Assembly (NCBI GenBank): GCA_045651985.1
Contig: JAZRTK010000016.1
Location: forward strand, 5,126-69,125
Direction: 5' to 3'
Source of the DNA: SIG710 sp045651985
Lineage (GTDB): Bacteria; Bacillota; Clostridia; Oscillospirales; CAG-272
DNA: 64,000 nucleotides
Part shown: in pieces, positions 34,458 through 43,812 of the stretch
Position numbering within the stretch: position 1 is the stretch's first letter
Layout of the letters: every line of letters starts with the position of its first letter
The notes under the pieces: model-generated
What the model saw: the letters and a program-made list of their open reading frames with translations, nothing else
Databases searched by the model: none
What the model was told of the DNA's origin: nothing
Program-made: the position numbers and the translations under genes

Positions 34458-35522
34458 ATGAAACCGCAAAAGCACGCAAACATACCTATTTTTATACCCC
34501 ATTTGGGCTGTCCCAATAACTGCGTTTTTTGCAACCAGCGTTCAATTTCGGGACACCATGATTTTGATGAAAAAAATGTGGTCGGGGAGATTGAAACAGC
34601 ACTTTCGACCCTTGGTGACAGAGAGGCGGAGATCGCCTTTTTCGGTGGCTCCTTTACGGGAATTGACCGCTCCTTGATGCTCTATCTTCTGGGGGCTGCA
34701 AAAGGGTACGTGGAGCTGGGAAAGGTAAGCGGTATAAGGCTTTCCACACGACCCGACTATATTGACCGAGAGATACTTGACATACTGAAAGCCCACGGTG
34801 TCACCGCCGTCGAGCTTGGACTCCAAAGTATGTGCGAGAACGTGCTTTTGTCCTGCAAAAGAGGTCACGACAGCGCTTGCGCCGAGCGGGCTTGCGCACT
34901 TGTAAAAGAATACGGATTTGAGCTGGTTGGACAGATGATGATAGGTCTGCCCGAGTCGACTTTGCAGGACGAAATATATACCGCGCAAAAGCTCTGCCAA
35001 ATGGGCGTTGACGCGGTGCGCGTTTACCCTACGGTCGTTTTTTGCGACACCGAGCTTGCTCTCATGTGCGAGCAGGGTGTCTACACCCCCATTTCAAACG
35101 ACCAGGCGGTCGTGCGGGTAAAAGAGGTGCTGAAGATTTTCGATCGAGAGGGAGTAAGATGCCTGAGGGTCGGACTCTGTGCGTCGGAAAATCTCGCAAG
35201 CGATGAAAAGGTCGTTGGTGGCGCAAACCACAGCGCCATCGGTGAGCTTGCCATGGGCGAGGTCTTCTTTGACCGTATTTGCGAGGCGCTTGACGGGCTG
35301 TCGGACAAGCTTTGCAAGGGTGCAAAGGTCGACGTTTTCGTGCCCATGGGAGCCATGTCTAAGGCGGTGGGACAGCAAAAAAGAAATCTTATGCGCTTAA
35401 GAGCAAAATATTTTGAAAAAAATGACATAAATACCGTGAAAATTCATGAAATCGACACACTTTTAGGGTATAATATTAAAATTAAAATAGAAGGCAACGG
35501 AGGAAATCCCCAGTGTACTTAA
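34458..35522 (+). CDS. Radical SAM protein, Elp3-like, of the rnc-smc locus
   Basis: 354 aa from ATG 34458, 6 nt after AAAGGAG. The cluster motif is CPNNCVFC (CxxxCxxC, residues about 18-25). FFGGSFTGI, LSTRPDYI and the VELGLQSM segment align with the Elp3/HemN-like radical SAM branch. There is no acetyltransferase domain, so it is a partial Elp3 homologue. The family sits beside smc in many Clostridia, but its substrate is not established; RNA modification is a reasonable guess. Its stop overlaps the GTG start of smc. Confidence 0.88.
   Translation: MKPQKHANIPIFIPHLGCPNNCVFCNQRSISGHHDFDEKNVVGEIETALSTLGDREAEIAFFGGSFTGIDRSLMLYLLGAAKGYVELGKVSGIRLSTRPDYIDREILDILKAHGVTAVELGLQSMCENVLLSCKRGHDSACAERACALVKEYGFELVGQMMIGLPESTLQDEIYTAQKLCQMGVDAVRVYPTVVFCDTELALMCEQGVYTPISNDQAVVRVKEVLKIFDREGVRCLRVGLCASENLASDEKVVGGANHSAIGELAMGEVFFDRICEALDGLSDKLCKGAKVDVFVPMGAMSKAVGQQKRNLMRLRAKYFEKNDINTVKIHEIDTLLGYNIKIKIEGNGGNPQCT
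35446..35474 (+). promoter_or_regulatory. Possible internal promoter for smc
   Basis: ATGAAA (35446-35451), 17-bp spacer, TATAAT (35469-35474), inside the end of the radical SAM gene and about 40 nt before the smc start. The -35 is weak, the -10 perfect. Confidence 0.45.
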
Positions 35523-38500
35523 AATCACTTGAATTGCAGGGCTTCAAGTCCTTTCCCGATAAAACAAAGCTGACTTTCGAGCGAGGGGCTACGGTCATCG
35601 TAGGACCTAACGGAAGCGGAAAATCGAATATTTCCGATGCCATGAGATGGGTTTTGGGCGAGCTTTCCTCAAAGAATCTGCGAGGCAGTAAGATGGAGGA
35701 TATCATCTTTGGCGGTGCTGACAGCAGAAAGCCCATGGGATACGCCGAGGTCTGCGTTACCTTTGACAACACCGACGAGGAGGGCAAACTTGACTGTCCT
35801 TACGATGAGGTCAGCGTTACACGCCGATACTATCGAGCAGGTGAAAGCGAGTATTTTATTAACCGCCAGCCCGTGCGCTTAAAAGATATTTACGAGCTTT
35901 TCATGAACACGGGTATCGGTCGTGACGGATATTCAATTATCGGTCAGGGTAAGATAGCCGAGATAATCTCACGAAAGAGTGACGAGAGAAGAAGCATTTT
36001 TGAAGACGCTTCGGGAATTGCCAAGTACCGCCACCGAAAGAGCGAGGCGGAGAGAAAGCTGGCATCGACCGAGGACAATATGCTCCGCATAAACGACATT
36101 CTTTCCGAGCTTGAGGGCCGCGTAGGTCCTCTTGAAAAGGAGTCCGCGAAGGCGAGAAAGTATCTTGACCTTTACGAAACCAAGAAGAAAGCGGACGTTC
36201 AGCTTTGGCTATTTGACACCGAGCGCTTGCGCGGTGAGGTGCAGGAGGCAGAGACCGCCTGCCGTCTCAGCTCTATTGAACTGCAGAACGTGGACGACAC
36301 CATAACGTCACTCGAACTTCAGAACGACAAACTTTTCGAGGCTTCCCAGTCAAACAAGCTGGAGTCCGAACAGCTCCTTGATCAGATTCGCGCTCAGACT
36401 GCGGAAAATCACGACTACGACAGCGATTTCAAGGTGGGCGAAAGCAATATTCTCCACATCGAAGAAATGATCAAGACCGCCGAGCAGTCCATCGAGGCGG
36501 CAAAGCAGTCGATCGAAGCGTCAAACGGCGAGATTGAGGCAAAGAAAGCGCATATTACAGCACTTGAAGGTGAGATCGAGGAAATAAAAAGACTGCAGGG
36601 CGGGAAGACCGCCGAGCAGACCAAGTGCACAGACGAGGAAAAGGCGCTTGAGGAGAAGATCGCACAGGCACTTAACGATCTGCGCGTCCTTGAAGCCGAG
36701 CGCACCGACGTGCGCGTGCGTATTTCGGTCATAGAGAACGCAAAGAACACCGAAAGTGGCAGCAGCGATTCCATCTCCGAGGAGATAGAGAACTATAAAA
36801 AGACCTCGGCAGACCTTGCAAAGAAGTACGCAAACGCCAAGGACGGTGCGGATAAATACCGTGCAGAGATCGACCGATACAAGGCCGAAAGTGATTCCGC
36901 CGAGGCAAAGCTGGGCGAGCTTCAGGCAAAGCGGGCGGGCGATACCGCAAAGCTTAATCATTTGAGCGCAACTTGCGATTCGCTGTTCCAGCGCATCGAG
37001 GCGTTGCGCCGAATGGAAGAGCATTTTGAGGGGTACAGCAACTCCGTTCGTTTCGTTATGAAGCAGTATGGCGAGGGCAAAATCACCAATCGCACAGGTT
37101 CCGCTTGTGGTACTATATACGGACCTCTTTCAAAGCTCATTTCGGTCGATTCACAGTATATTACTGCTATTGAGACTGCGCTTGGAGCAAATCTCCAGAA
37201 TATCGTGGTCGAGAACGAGGAGACCGCGAAGAACGCAATGTTTGCTCTCAAGAGCGCAAACGCGGGACGAGCGACGTTCTATCCTCTGACCTCAATGAAG
37301 GCATCAACACAGAGCGGCGAAGTTCAGGGAGCGTCCAAATTCAAGGGGTACGTTGGAACTGCCGACAGCCTTATAAAATGCGACGGGAAATTCAAGAACG
37401 TAATTTCCTCCGTGCTTGGCAGAACGGTCATTTTCGATAATATTGACAACGCCTCCGCTATGGCAAAGGCGCAGGGATATAAGGTCAGGACCGTCACCCT
37501 TGACGGTCAGCAGATAAACCAGGGAGGTTCCTTTACGGGCGGCTCTGCAAAGCGTGACAGCGGTATGCTCTCACGCTCGGGCGAGATCGAAAAGCTCAAA
37601 AACGAGCTTGCGTCTGCCGAAAAGGAAAGAAATCAGCTTGACGTCGTTCTTTCACAGCTTGAAAGTAAAATTTCCGATGCTGAAAATACAGTGTTCGATA
37701 TGAGCGAGAAGATAAAGCTCATGAGCACGATGATGAACGCGGAAACTGTCAATTGCGACCGTATTTCGGCACAGCTTGAAGCAAACAACGCGCTCATAGA
37801 AAAGCTTCGCCGTGACTTCGAGGCTCTTGACGAGATGAGCCGCCGTTACGACGAGGATATTGCGGCTCTGACCGCCAAAGAAAAGGAGCTTGATACTCAG
37901 ATCTCCGAGATCTCCGAGTACCGAAGTGACCGCGAGGTTGAGCGCAACGCGCTGTCCGACCGCAAGACGGCTCTGGGCGAGGAGCTCATCGACCTTTACA
38001 TCAAAATAAGCGATACTCAAAAGGACATCGAGACCGAGCGCACTCTGCTTTCGGGTATTTCAGAGCGGATCGCTTCCGTGAACGAGGGTATCACAGCGAC
38101 CCTGGAAAAGATCGAGGAGCACAAAAAGACCCGTAAGGTATACGAGGCACAGCAATCCGAAAACCGAGAGAAGGCAAAGACGGGCGATGACAAGCTGGCA
38201 CAGCTTAATGCACTTCGTCGTGAGCGCGAGGAGGGCGGCTTTGAGTTTGAACGCCGCTTGAACGAGATAAGAGCCAAGATACGCGACAAGATGAGCGAAA
38301 AGGAGCTTATTTTCCGCAATCACACGGCAAACGAAACAAAGCTTGAGCGCATACGCGAGGAAAGCGAGAAGCTGTCCTCTCATCTGTGGGACGAATACGA
38401 GCTTACACGCGCTGCGGCAGTGGAGCTTGAGTATCCCGCGCTTACAAAGGAAGAAAGACCTGCCGCCGTGCAGACTCAGACCGAGTGCCGAAACAAATTA

Positions 38501-39151
38501 CGCGCACTGGGTTCCGTAAACGTTGGCGCTATTGAAGAATATGCCGAGGTCAAGACCAGATACGATTACATGACGGGTCAGATAAAGGACTTAAACGACG
38601 CCAAGAACGAGCTGACCAAGATCATAAATCAGCTTGAGGGCGAAATGAAGACCTCCTTTATCGAGTCCTTCAACGCCATAAATGAGAACTTCAACAAGAC
38701 CTTCTCCGAGCTGTTCGGAGGCGGTACGGCTGAGCTTCAGCTCACCGATCCCGAGGACGTTCTCACCAGCGGAATCGAAATTAAAGCCGCACCTCCGGGC
38801 AAGATAATCAAGAGCCAGATGCAGCTTTCGGGCGGTGAACAGTCCTTTGTTGCTATCGCTCTGTTCTTCGCAATACTCAAGGTCAACCCCACGGCGTTCT
38901 GTATCTTAGACGAGATCGAGGCGGCGCTGGACGAGGTCAACGTATCGAGATTCGGCGAATACATAAAGCGCTACTGCGGTGAAACTCAGTTTATTCTGAT
39001 AACGCACCGCCGCGGGACCATGGAGGTGGCAGACCGCCTTTACGGCGTGACTATGCCTGAGCACGGTATTTCCAAGGTGCTCAGCCTCAACGTGGCAGAC
39101 ATCAGCAAGACGGAAGGAGACGATTGGGATGGGATTTTTAGACAAGCTTAA
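35513..39151 (+). CDS. smc: Chromosome condensin SMC
   Basis: 1212 aa, starting at GTG 35513 (MYLKSLELQGFKSFPDKTKL) after GGAGG. Walker A is GPNGSGKSN. Two long coiled coils (about 165-500 and 680-1010) flank a hinge with GTIYGPLSKLI and GGSFTGGS. The signature is LSGGEQSFVAIALFFAI and Walker B FCILDEIEAALDEVN. With ScpA and ScpB (20455 and 19799 here) it compacts and aligns chromosome arms. Confidence 0.98.
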   Translation: MYLKSLELQGFKSFPDKTKLTFERGATVIVGPNGSGKSNISDAMRWVLGELSSKNLRGSKMEDIIFGGADSRKPMGYAEVCVTFDNTDEEGKLDCPYDEVSVTRRYYRAGESEYFINRQPVRLKDIYELFMNTGIGRDGYSIIGQGKIAEIISRKSDERRSIFEDASGIAKYRHRKSEAERKLASTEDNMLRINDILSELEGRVGPLEKESAKARKYLDLYETKKKADVQLWLFDTERLRGEVQEAETACRLSSIELQNVDDTITSLELQNDKLFEASQSNKLESEQLLDQIRAQTAENHDYDSDFKVGESNILHIEEMIKTAEQSIEAAKQSIEASNGEIEAKKAHITALEGEIEEIKRLQGGKTAEQTKCTDEEKALEEKIAQALNDLRVLEAERTDVRVRISVIENAKNTESGSSDSISEEIENYKKTSADLAKKYANAKDGADKYRAEIDRYKAESDSAEAKLGELQAKRAGDTAKLNHLSATCDSLFQRIEALRRMEEHFEGYSNSVRFVMKQYGEGKITNRTGSACGTIYGPLSKLISVDSQYITAIETALGANLQNIVVENEETAKNAMFALKSANAGRATFYPLTSMKASTQSGEVQGASKFKGYVGTADSLIKCDGKFKNVISSVLGRTVIFDNIDNASAMAKAQGYKVRTVTLDGQQINQGGSFTGGSAKRDSGMLSRSGEIEKLKNELASAEKERNQLDVVLSQLESKISDAENTVFDMSEKIKLMSTMMNAETVNCDRISAQLEANNALIEKLRRDFEALDEMSRRYDEDIAALTAKEKELDTQISEISEYRSDREVERNALSDRKTALGEELIDLYIKISDTQKDIETERTLLSGISERIASVNEGITATLEKIEEHKKTRKVYEAQQSENREKAKTGDDKLAQLNALRREREEGGFEFERRLNEIRAKIRDKMSEKELIFRNHTANETKLERIREESEKLSSHLWDEYELTRAAAVELEYPALTKEERPAAVQTQTECRNKLRALGSVNVGAIEEYAEVKTRYDYMTGQIKDLNDAKNELTKIINQLEGEMKTSFIESFNAINENFNKTFSELFGGGTAELQLTDPEDVLTSGIEIKAAPPGKIIKSQMQLSGGEQSFVAIALFFAILKVNPTAFCILDEIEAALDEVNVSRFGEYIKRYCGETQFILITHRRGTMEVADRLYGVTMPEHGISKVLSLNVADISKTEGDDWDGIFRQA

Positions 39152-40034
39152 AGCAGGACTTTCAAAGACCAAGGACGGTTTTCTCGGACAGATAAAAAAC
39201 GTGGTAAAAAGTTTTACGAGAGTAGACGAGGAAATGCTTGAGGAGCTGGAAGAATTGCTTATCTGCGCGGATATCGGAGTCAATTCCACCGAGCAGATAA
39301 TCGAGGAGCTTCGTGACAGAATAAAGGAAAACCGCCTGTCTGAAAAGGACGACGTAATGGTAGCTTTGCGAGAGATAATCGAGGGTATGATAGGTCAGGG
39401 CGAGCCCTTGAAGCTTGACACAAAACCCTCAGTAATTCTTGTTATAGGAGTTAACGGTGCGGGCAAGACCACCTCTATCGGCAAGATTTCCAACATCTTG
39501 CGCCGTCAGGGCAAGAAGGTTGTCGTTGCGGCGGCAGACACCTTTCGCGCGGCGGCTATCGAGCAGCTTGGCGTGTGGTGCGAAAGAAGCGGAGTTGACA
39601 TGGTAAAGCAGAGCGAGGGCTCCGACCCCGCGGCGGTAGTCTACGACGCTATCAACTATTCAAAGAGCAAGGGCGCGGACGTGCTTATAGTTGACACCGC
39701 GGGCAGACTTCACAACAAGAAAAACCTGATGGACGAGCTGTCAAAGATCAATCGCGTTATCGACCGTGAGCTTCCCGACGCGGACCGCGAAAACCTGCTG
39801 GTGCTTGACGCTACAACGGGTCAGAACGCAATTCTGCAGGCAAAGGAGTTCAAGAACTCCGCAAAATTAACGGGTCTTGTTCTCAACAAGCTGGACGGCA
39901 CCGCAAAGGGCGGCATCGTAATTTCAATTAAGCAGGAGCTTGGTGTGCCCGTCAAGTTTATCGGCGTCGGCGAGAAGCTCGACGATATGCAGGTCTTTGA
40001 CGCGGATGAATTTACAAAGGCACTATTTGAATGA
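39129..40034 (+). CDS. ftsY: Signal recognition particle receptor FtsY
   Basis: 301 aa, with NG domain only and no long acidic A domain. P loop GVNGAGKTTSIGK, DTFRAAAIEQL, DTAGRLHNKKNLMDEL and LTGLVLNKLDGTAKGG are typical SRP GTPase motifs. It docks SRP-ribosome complexes at the membrane for co-translational insertion. It overlaps smc by 23 bp, the conserved smc-ftsY pair. Confidence 0.97.
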   Translation: MGFLDKLKAGLSKTKDGFLGQIKNVVKSFTRVDEEMLEELEELLICADIGVNSTEQIIEELRDRIKENRLSEKDDVMVALREIIEGMIGQGEPLKLDTKPSVILVIGVNGAGKTTSIGKISNILRRQGKKVVVAAADTFRAAAIEQLGVWCERSGVDMVKQSEGSDPAAVVYDAINYSKSKGADVLIVDTAGRLHNKKNLMDELSKINRVIDRELPDADRENLLVLDATTGQNAILQAKEFKNSAKLTGLVLNKLDGTAKGGIVISIKQELGVPVKFIGVGEKLDDMQVFDADEFTKALFE

Positions 40035-40035
40035 T

Positions 40036-40638
40036 ATGAAGATCGTACTTGCATCAAATAATAAACACAAGATAGGAGAGCTTCAAGCGATCCTTTCGCG
40101 GGAGCTTGGCGGCGACCTTGAGATACTCTCCCTTTCGGATATCGGCTTTAAGGGCGATATTGTGGAGGACGGTCAGACCTTTGAGGAGAACGCCATGATA
40201 AAGGCGAGAGCAGTTTCAGCTCTTGGATATATCGGAGTTGGCGACGACTCGGGTCTGGCGGTGGACGCGCTTTGCGGCGCACCCGGTATTTATTCCGCGC
40301 GGTACGCAGGCGACCACGACGATGCCAAAAATAACGCAAAGCTTTTGCGCGAAATGGAGGACGTTACCGACCGCACAGCGGCTTTCGTGTGCGCCGTGGC
40401 TTGCTCGTTCCCCGAAAGCTCGGATCGTGAGGATTTTGTTGTTCGCGGAGAGGCGAGAGGGATTATTGCCCGTGAGGAGAGCGGTGAGGGAGGCTTTGGC
40501 TACGACCCGCTGTTCTATGTTGAGCAGTTTGACAAGACCTTTGCCCAAATGAGCGCGGAGGAGAAGAATTCTATCAGCCATCGCGGTGAAGCATTGGCAA
40601 AATTCGCGCAGAAGATCAAAGAAATTTACGGAGAATAA
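40036..40638 (+). CDS. rdgB: Non-canonical purine NTP pyrophosphatase RdgB/HAM1
   Basis: 200 aa from ATG 40036, one base after the ftsY stop. KIVLASNNKHKIGELQ, EDGQTFEENAMIKA, GDDSGLAVDAL and GFGYDPLF mark the family, which hydrolyses ITP, dITP and XTP to clean the nucleotide pool. There is no intergenic ribosome site; AAAGG lies within the ftsY end, so translation is coupled. Confidence 0.96.
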   Translation: MKIVLASNNKHKIGELQAILSRELGGDLEILSLSDIGFKGDIVEDGQTFEENAMIKARAVSALGYIGVGDDSGLAVDALCGAPGIYSARYAGDHDDAKNNAKLLREMEDVTDRTAAFVCAVACSFPESSDREDFVVRGEARGIIAREESGEGGFGYDPLFYVEQFDKTFAQMSAEEKNSISHRGEALAKFAQKIKEIYGE

Positions 40639-40643
40639 TAAAA

Positions 40644-40931
40644 ATGCTTAGCAGTAAACAAAGAGCCACGCTTCGAAGCATGGCAAACGGTATTGACACT
40701 ATAATGCAGGTTGGCAAGGACGGTGTCACCGACAACCTTATAACAACGATCGACGACGCCTTGGAGGCAAGAGAGCTTATAAAGCTCAAGGTCCTTGACA
40801 ACAGCGCAGAAACTCCCCGCACGGCGGCGGAGGCATTGGCTGAGGCGACGGGTGCGGACGTTGTATGCACGGTAGGCACGAAATTCGTACTTTACCGCGA
40901 GTCAAAGAATAAGAAAAAGATCATTATCTGA
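40644..40931 (+). CDS. yhbY: CRM-domain RNA-binding protein YhbY/YqeI
   Basis: 95 aa. MLSSKQRATLRSMANGIDT and MQVGKDGVTDNLI match the single CRM-domain family associated with 50S precursors. It starts 5 bp after rdgB and precedes nadD, as in B. subtilis (yqeI-nadD-yqeK). Confidence 0.94.
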   Translation: MLSSKQRATLRSMANGIDTIMQVGKDGVTDNLITTIDDALEARELIKLKVLDNSAETPRTAAEALAEATGADVVCTVGTKFVLYRESKNKKKIII

Positions 40932-40951
40932 AAATCGAGGGAGGGCAGAGC

Positions 40952-41581
40952 ATGAGGATCGGAATTTACGGCGGAACTTTTTCGCCCGTTCATTGTGGCC
41001 ACCTGCTCGCCGCCCGCGAGTTTGTGCAGGGAATGAAGCTTGACCGTCTTCTGATAATCCCGACGGCGCAGCCGCCTCACAAGGCTATGCAGACCACCGT
41101 GTCCGCCGACGACAGACTGCAGATGTGCCGTCTTGCTTTCGGCAGTATGGAGAATGTGGAAATTTCCGACATTGAGATATCGAGAGGCGGCAAGAGCTAT
41201 ACGGTGGATACCGTGACCTCACTTCATGAAAAATACCCCTCGGACGAGATTTTTTTGCTCGTGGGCACTGATATGTTACTCACCTTTGACAGCTGGTACA
41301 GATATCAAGAAATTCTGTCTCTTTGTACCCTCGTTTACGTCCGCCGTGAAACTGACTTGGCGCTGGACAGCAAAATTCTCGAAAAAATCTCCTCTTTGGA
41401 GAAACAAACAGGCAAGAAAATCCGTCATATTAAGATGACCCCCGTGGAAATTTCTTCAAGCGAGTTGCGCCAAATGCTTTTGAACGGCGAGGACGCGGGA
41501 GATTTTATCCCTGAAAAAGTAAAGAAGTTCATCAAGGAAAAGGGTATCTACACACAAAACAACGGAGAAAATGATGATTGA
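40952..41581 (+). CDS. nadD: Nicotinate-nucleotide adenylyltransferase
   Basis: 209 aa. GGTFSPVHCGHLLAA holds the HxGH nucleotidyltransferase motif and VEISSSELRQML the ISSTxxR-like motif. It forms deamido-NAD from nicotinate mononucleotide and ATP. GGGAGGG precedes the ATG. Its end overlaps the start of yqeK. Confidence 0.96.
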   Translation: MRIGIYGGTFSPVHCGHLLAAREFVQGMKLDRLLIIPTAQPPHKAMQTTVSADDRLQMCRLAFGSMENVEISDIEISRGGKSYTVDTVTSLHEKYPSDEIFLLVGTDMLLTFDSWYRYQEILSLCTLVYVRRETDLALDSKILEKISSLEKQTGKKIRHIKMTPVEISSSELRQMLLNGEDAGDFIPEKVKKFIKEKGIYTQNNGENDD

Positions 41582-42200
41582 CGAGAAAAAAATTGACGCC
41601 TTGCGTGAAAGGCTGGCGGGCGAAATGTCTGAATTCCGATTCCGCCACACCTTGGGCGTCGAAAAAGAGGCGGTACGCCTGGGCGAACTTTACGCTCCGG
41701 ACAAAATACCCCTTTTGCGAGCGGCGGCGCTTCTTCACGACGTTACAAAAGAAAATACTTTCGAAAAACAGTTGCAATTGTGTTGTGAACTTGGTATAAT
41801 GGTAAAAGATTCCGAAAAAAGATCGCCGAAAACGCTCCATGCAATTACTGGCGCGGCAATAATTGAGCGGGATTTTCCCGATTTTGCCGATCCCGAGCTG
41901 GTAAGTGCCGTCAGATGGCACACCACGGGAAAGGCTGACATGAGCATTTGCGACAAGATAATATACCTTGCCGACTACATCGAGGAAAACAGAAAATTTG
42001 AGGACTGCGTAAGCATTCGTCAATACTTTTGGGAGGGTCAACCGCAGAAAATGGTAAAAATCGACAGGCTTGCGCATCTTTCACGCACCCTGGTGATATC
42101 ATTTGACATGACTGTCCGTGCACTGGAGACAGAGGGCGCGGAAATTGATGAAAACACTACAAAAGCAAGAGATTATTTAGTTTCGAATATTCCGCAGTAA
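41574..42200 (+). CDS. yqeK: HD-domain diadenosine tetraphosphate hydrolase YqeK
   Basis: 208 aa. The HD-domain metal site is spread over FRFRHTLGVEKEA, LLHDVTK and VRWHTTG...DKIIYLADYIEENR. YqeK enzymes split Ap4A symmetrically to two ADP. ATG 41574 has GGAG 6 nt upstream; ATG 41571 is also in frame but closer. It overlaps nadD by 8 bp. Confidence 0.94.
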   Translation: MIDEKKIDALRERLAGEMSEFRFRHTLGVEKEAVRLGELYAPDKIPLLRAAALLHDVTKENTFEKQLQLCCELGIMVKDSEKRSPKTLHAITGAAIIERDFPDFADPELVSAVRWHTTGKADMSICDKIIYLADYIEENRKFEDCVSIRQYFWEGQPQKMVKIDRLAHLSRTLVISFDMTVRALETEGAEIDENTTKARDYLVSNIPQ

Positions 42201-42229
42201 TAACTGCTGAGAGGTTATAAACAGAGAAA

Positions 42230-43390
42230 ATGAACACAGAAATGAGAGTTCGGCGTCCAAAGGAAAAAAAGAACTCCGAGGGCGTCATAATCGTACTTAT
42301 AATAGCACTTTTCACACTTGTTGCCGTGGCTTTTGGTATCTGGATGGTTGCAAAAAACTTCAATCCCGCCAAGCCCGTGGTGGACGAGGAGCTTCCTATC
42401 GCGGGAACGCTCACCGACACGGACGATGACGGTAACCGCGTCGTTATTCCCGTTGAAAAGGACCTTTACGTGCGTCGCGAGGGGGTATACAACTTCCTGC
42501 TTGTGGGATATGATAAGGCGGCAGGTCTTACAGACGTCAACATGATTGCTCAGTTTGACGTCAACACGGGCAAGGTGAGCATCGTTCAGCTGCCCCGAGA
42601 CACCTACGCACGATATAACGGAAACGGCAGATACAGGAAGGTAAACGGTGCATTCGGATACTTTAAAAAGGACCTTGCAAAGCTTGCCGATTACTTTGAG
42701 GAGACCCTCTGCATCAAGATCGACTTTTACGCATCAATCGACCTGGCAGCGTTCAGAAATATCGTCGATATCATCGACGGCGTGCCTATGTACGTTCCCC
42801 GCGATATGGAGTATGATGATCCCGAGCAGGATCTTTATATCAACTTAAAAGAGGGCTTCCAAACCCTGAACGGCGAGCAGGCAGAACAGTTCGTGAGATT
42901 CCGCAAGGGATATATTCAGGCGGATATCGGAAGAACCAACGCGCAAAAAATATTCATGACGGCGTTCGTCAAGCGGTTCAAGGAAAAGGTAAGCGTTTCT
43001 ACCTTGACGCAGATCGGTACTCAGATGCTCAAATATGCAAAGACCAACATGAGCTTAAACGATTTCGTTTTCTTTGCAAAGGCAGCTCTTACAATCGACC
43101 TTGACAACATGAGTATGCTCACGATTCCCGGTCAGGATATCCGCGAGCATAAGACAAGCGGTACCTGGTACTACGTGCTCAGCCACGACGCGACCCTGGA
43201 GGTCGTAAACACCTATCTGAACGTTTACGGCAAGGATATTACCCCCGAAATGTTTGACAGCAAGGTTTCTCTGACCAATCCCGACGTGGATTACATGGTT
43301 GAGATATATAACTCTCCCGCCGACGTTGACGTTTACAACGGTGGCTCGGTAGACGAAAACGGAATTTATATTCCACCCACAAAATCTTAA
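42230..43390 (+). CDS. LytR-CpsA-Psr (LCP) family cell-wall glycopolymer ligase
   Basis: 386 aa. A basic cytoplasmic start and one transmembrane helix (about 16-37, VIIVLIIALFTLVAVAFGIW) lead to the LCP domain: NFLLVGYDKAAGLTDVNMIAQFD, QLPRDTYARYNG, VNGAFGYF and EQFVRFRKGYIQADIGRTNAQK, with the Arg and Asp residues that bind the polyprenyl pyrophosphate. These enzymes attach teichoic acid or other polymers to peptidoglycan. A family member often sits between yqeK and rsfS in Clostridia. Confidence 0.93.
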   Translation: MNTEMRVRRPKEKKNSEGVIIVLIIALFTLVAVAFGIWMVAKNFNPAKPVVDEELPIAGTLTDTDDDGNRVVIPVEKDLYVRREGVYNFLLVGYDKAAGLTDVNMIAQFDVNTGKVSIVQLPRDTYARYNGNGRYRKVNGAFGYFKKDLAKLADYFEETLCIKIDFYASIDLAAFRNIVDIIDGVPMYVPRDMEYDDPEQDLYINLKEGFQTLNGEQAEQFVRFRKGYIQADIGRTNAQKIFMTAFVKRFKEKVSVSTLTQIGTQMLKYAKTNMSLNDFVFFAKAALTIDLDNMSMLTIPGQDIREHKTSGTWYYVLSHDATLEVVNTYLNVYGKDITPEMFDSKVSLTNPDVDYMVEIYNSPADVDVYNGGSVDENGIYIPPTKS

Positions 43391-43399
43391 GGAGATAAC

Positions 43400-43780
43400 A
43401 TGGAAGAAATTTTTAAAATAGGAGACTTGAGCGGAGCCGAGGCCGAGGAAATAGCAAAGGCGGCAGCTACCGTTCTTGACGATAAGAAGGGAATTGATGT
43501 GAAGATCATTCCCGTGGCATCGAAGATCGACATAGTGGACTATTTCGTGGTTTGCTCGGGTACGTCCAACACTCATATCAAAGCGCTGGCAGACGAGGTG
43601 GAATACCGGTTGGTCGAGGCGGGTTTAAAGCTCAAGTCCTACGAGGGCAGAGGAAACAACACCTGGATCTTGGTTGACTTTGGCGAGGTGGTAGTTCACG
43701 TATTTAGCCGCGAGGCGAGAGATTTCTACAACATTGAAAAGCTTTATCGCGGGGCAAGTGAGTCTGCACAGGCAGAATAA
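43400..43780 (+). CDS. rsfS: Ribosome silencing factor RsfS
   Basis: 126 aa. DYFVVCSGTSNTHIKALADEV, GRGNNTWILVDFGEVVVHVF and RDFYNIEKLY mark the family, which binds L14 and blocks subunit joining in starved cells. AAGGAGAT precedes the ATG by 5 nt; leuS starts 32 bp after the stop. Confidence 0.96.
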   Translation: MEEIFKIGDLSGAEAEEIAKAAATVLDDKKGIDVKIIPVASKIDIVDYFVVCSGTSNTHIKALADEVEYRLVEAGLKLKSYEGRGNNTWILVDFGEVVVHVFSREARDFYNIEKLYRGASESAQAE

Positions 43781-43812
43781 AAGTTAATTACTTCATTGAA
43801 AGGCATATCATT

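Noticed and set aside
43781..43812. T-box leader for leuS (and for argS at 58837-58936)
   Set aside because: The gaps are too short and lack the AGGGUGGNACCGCG T-box core; both genes appear to lack T-box control here.
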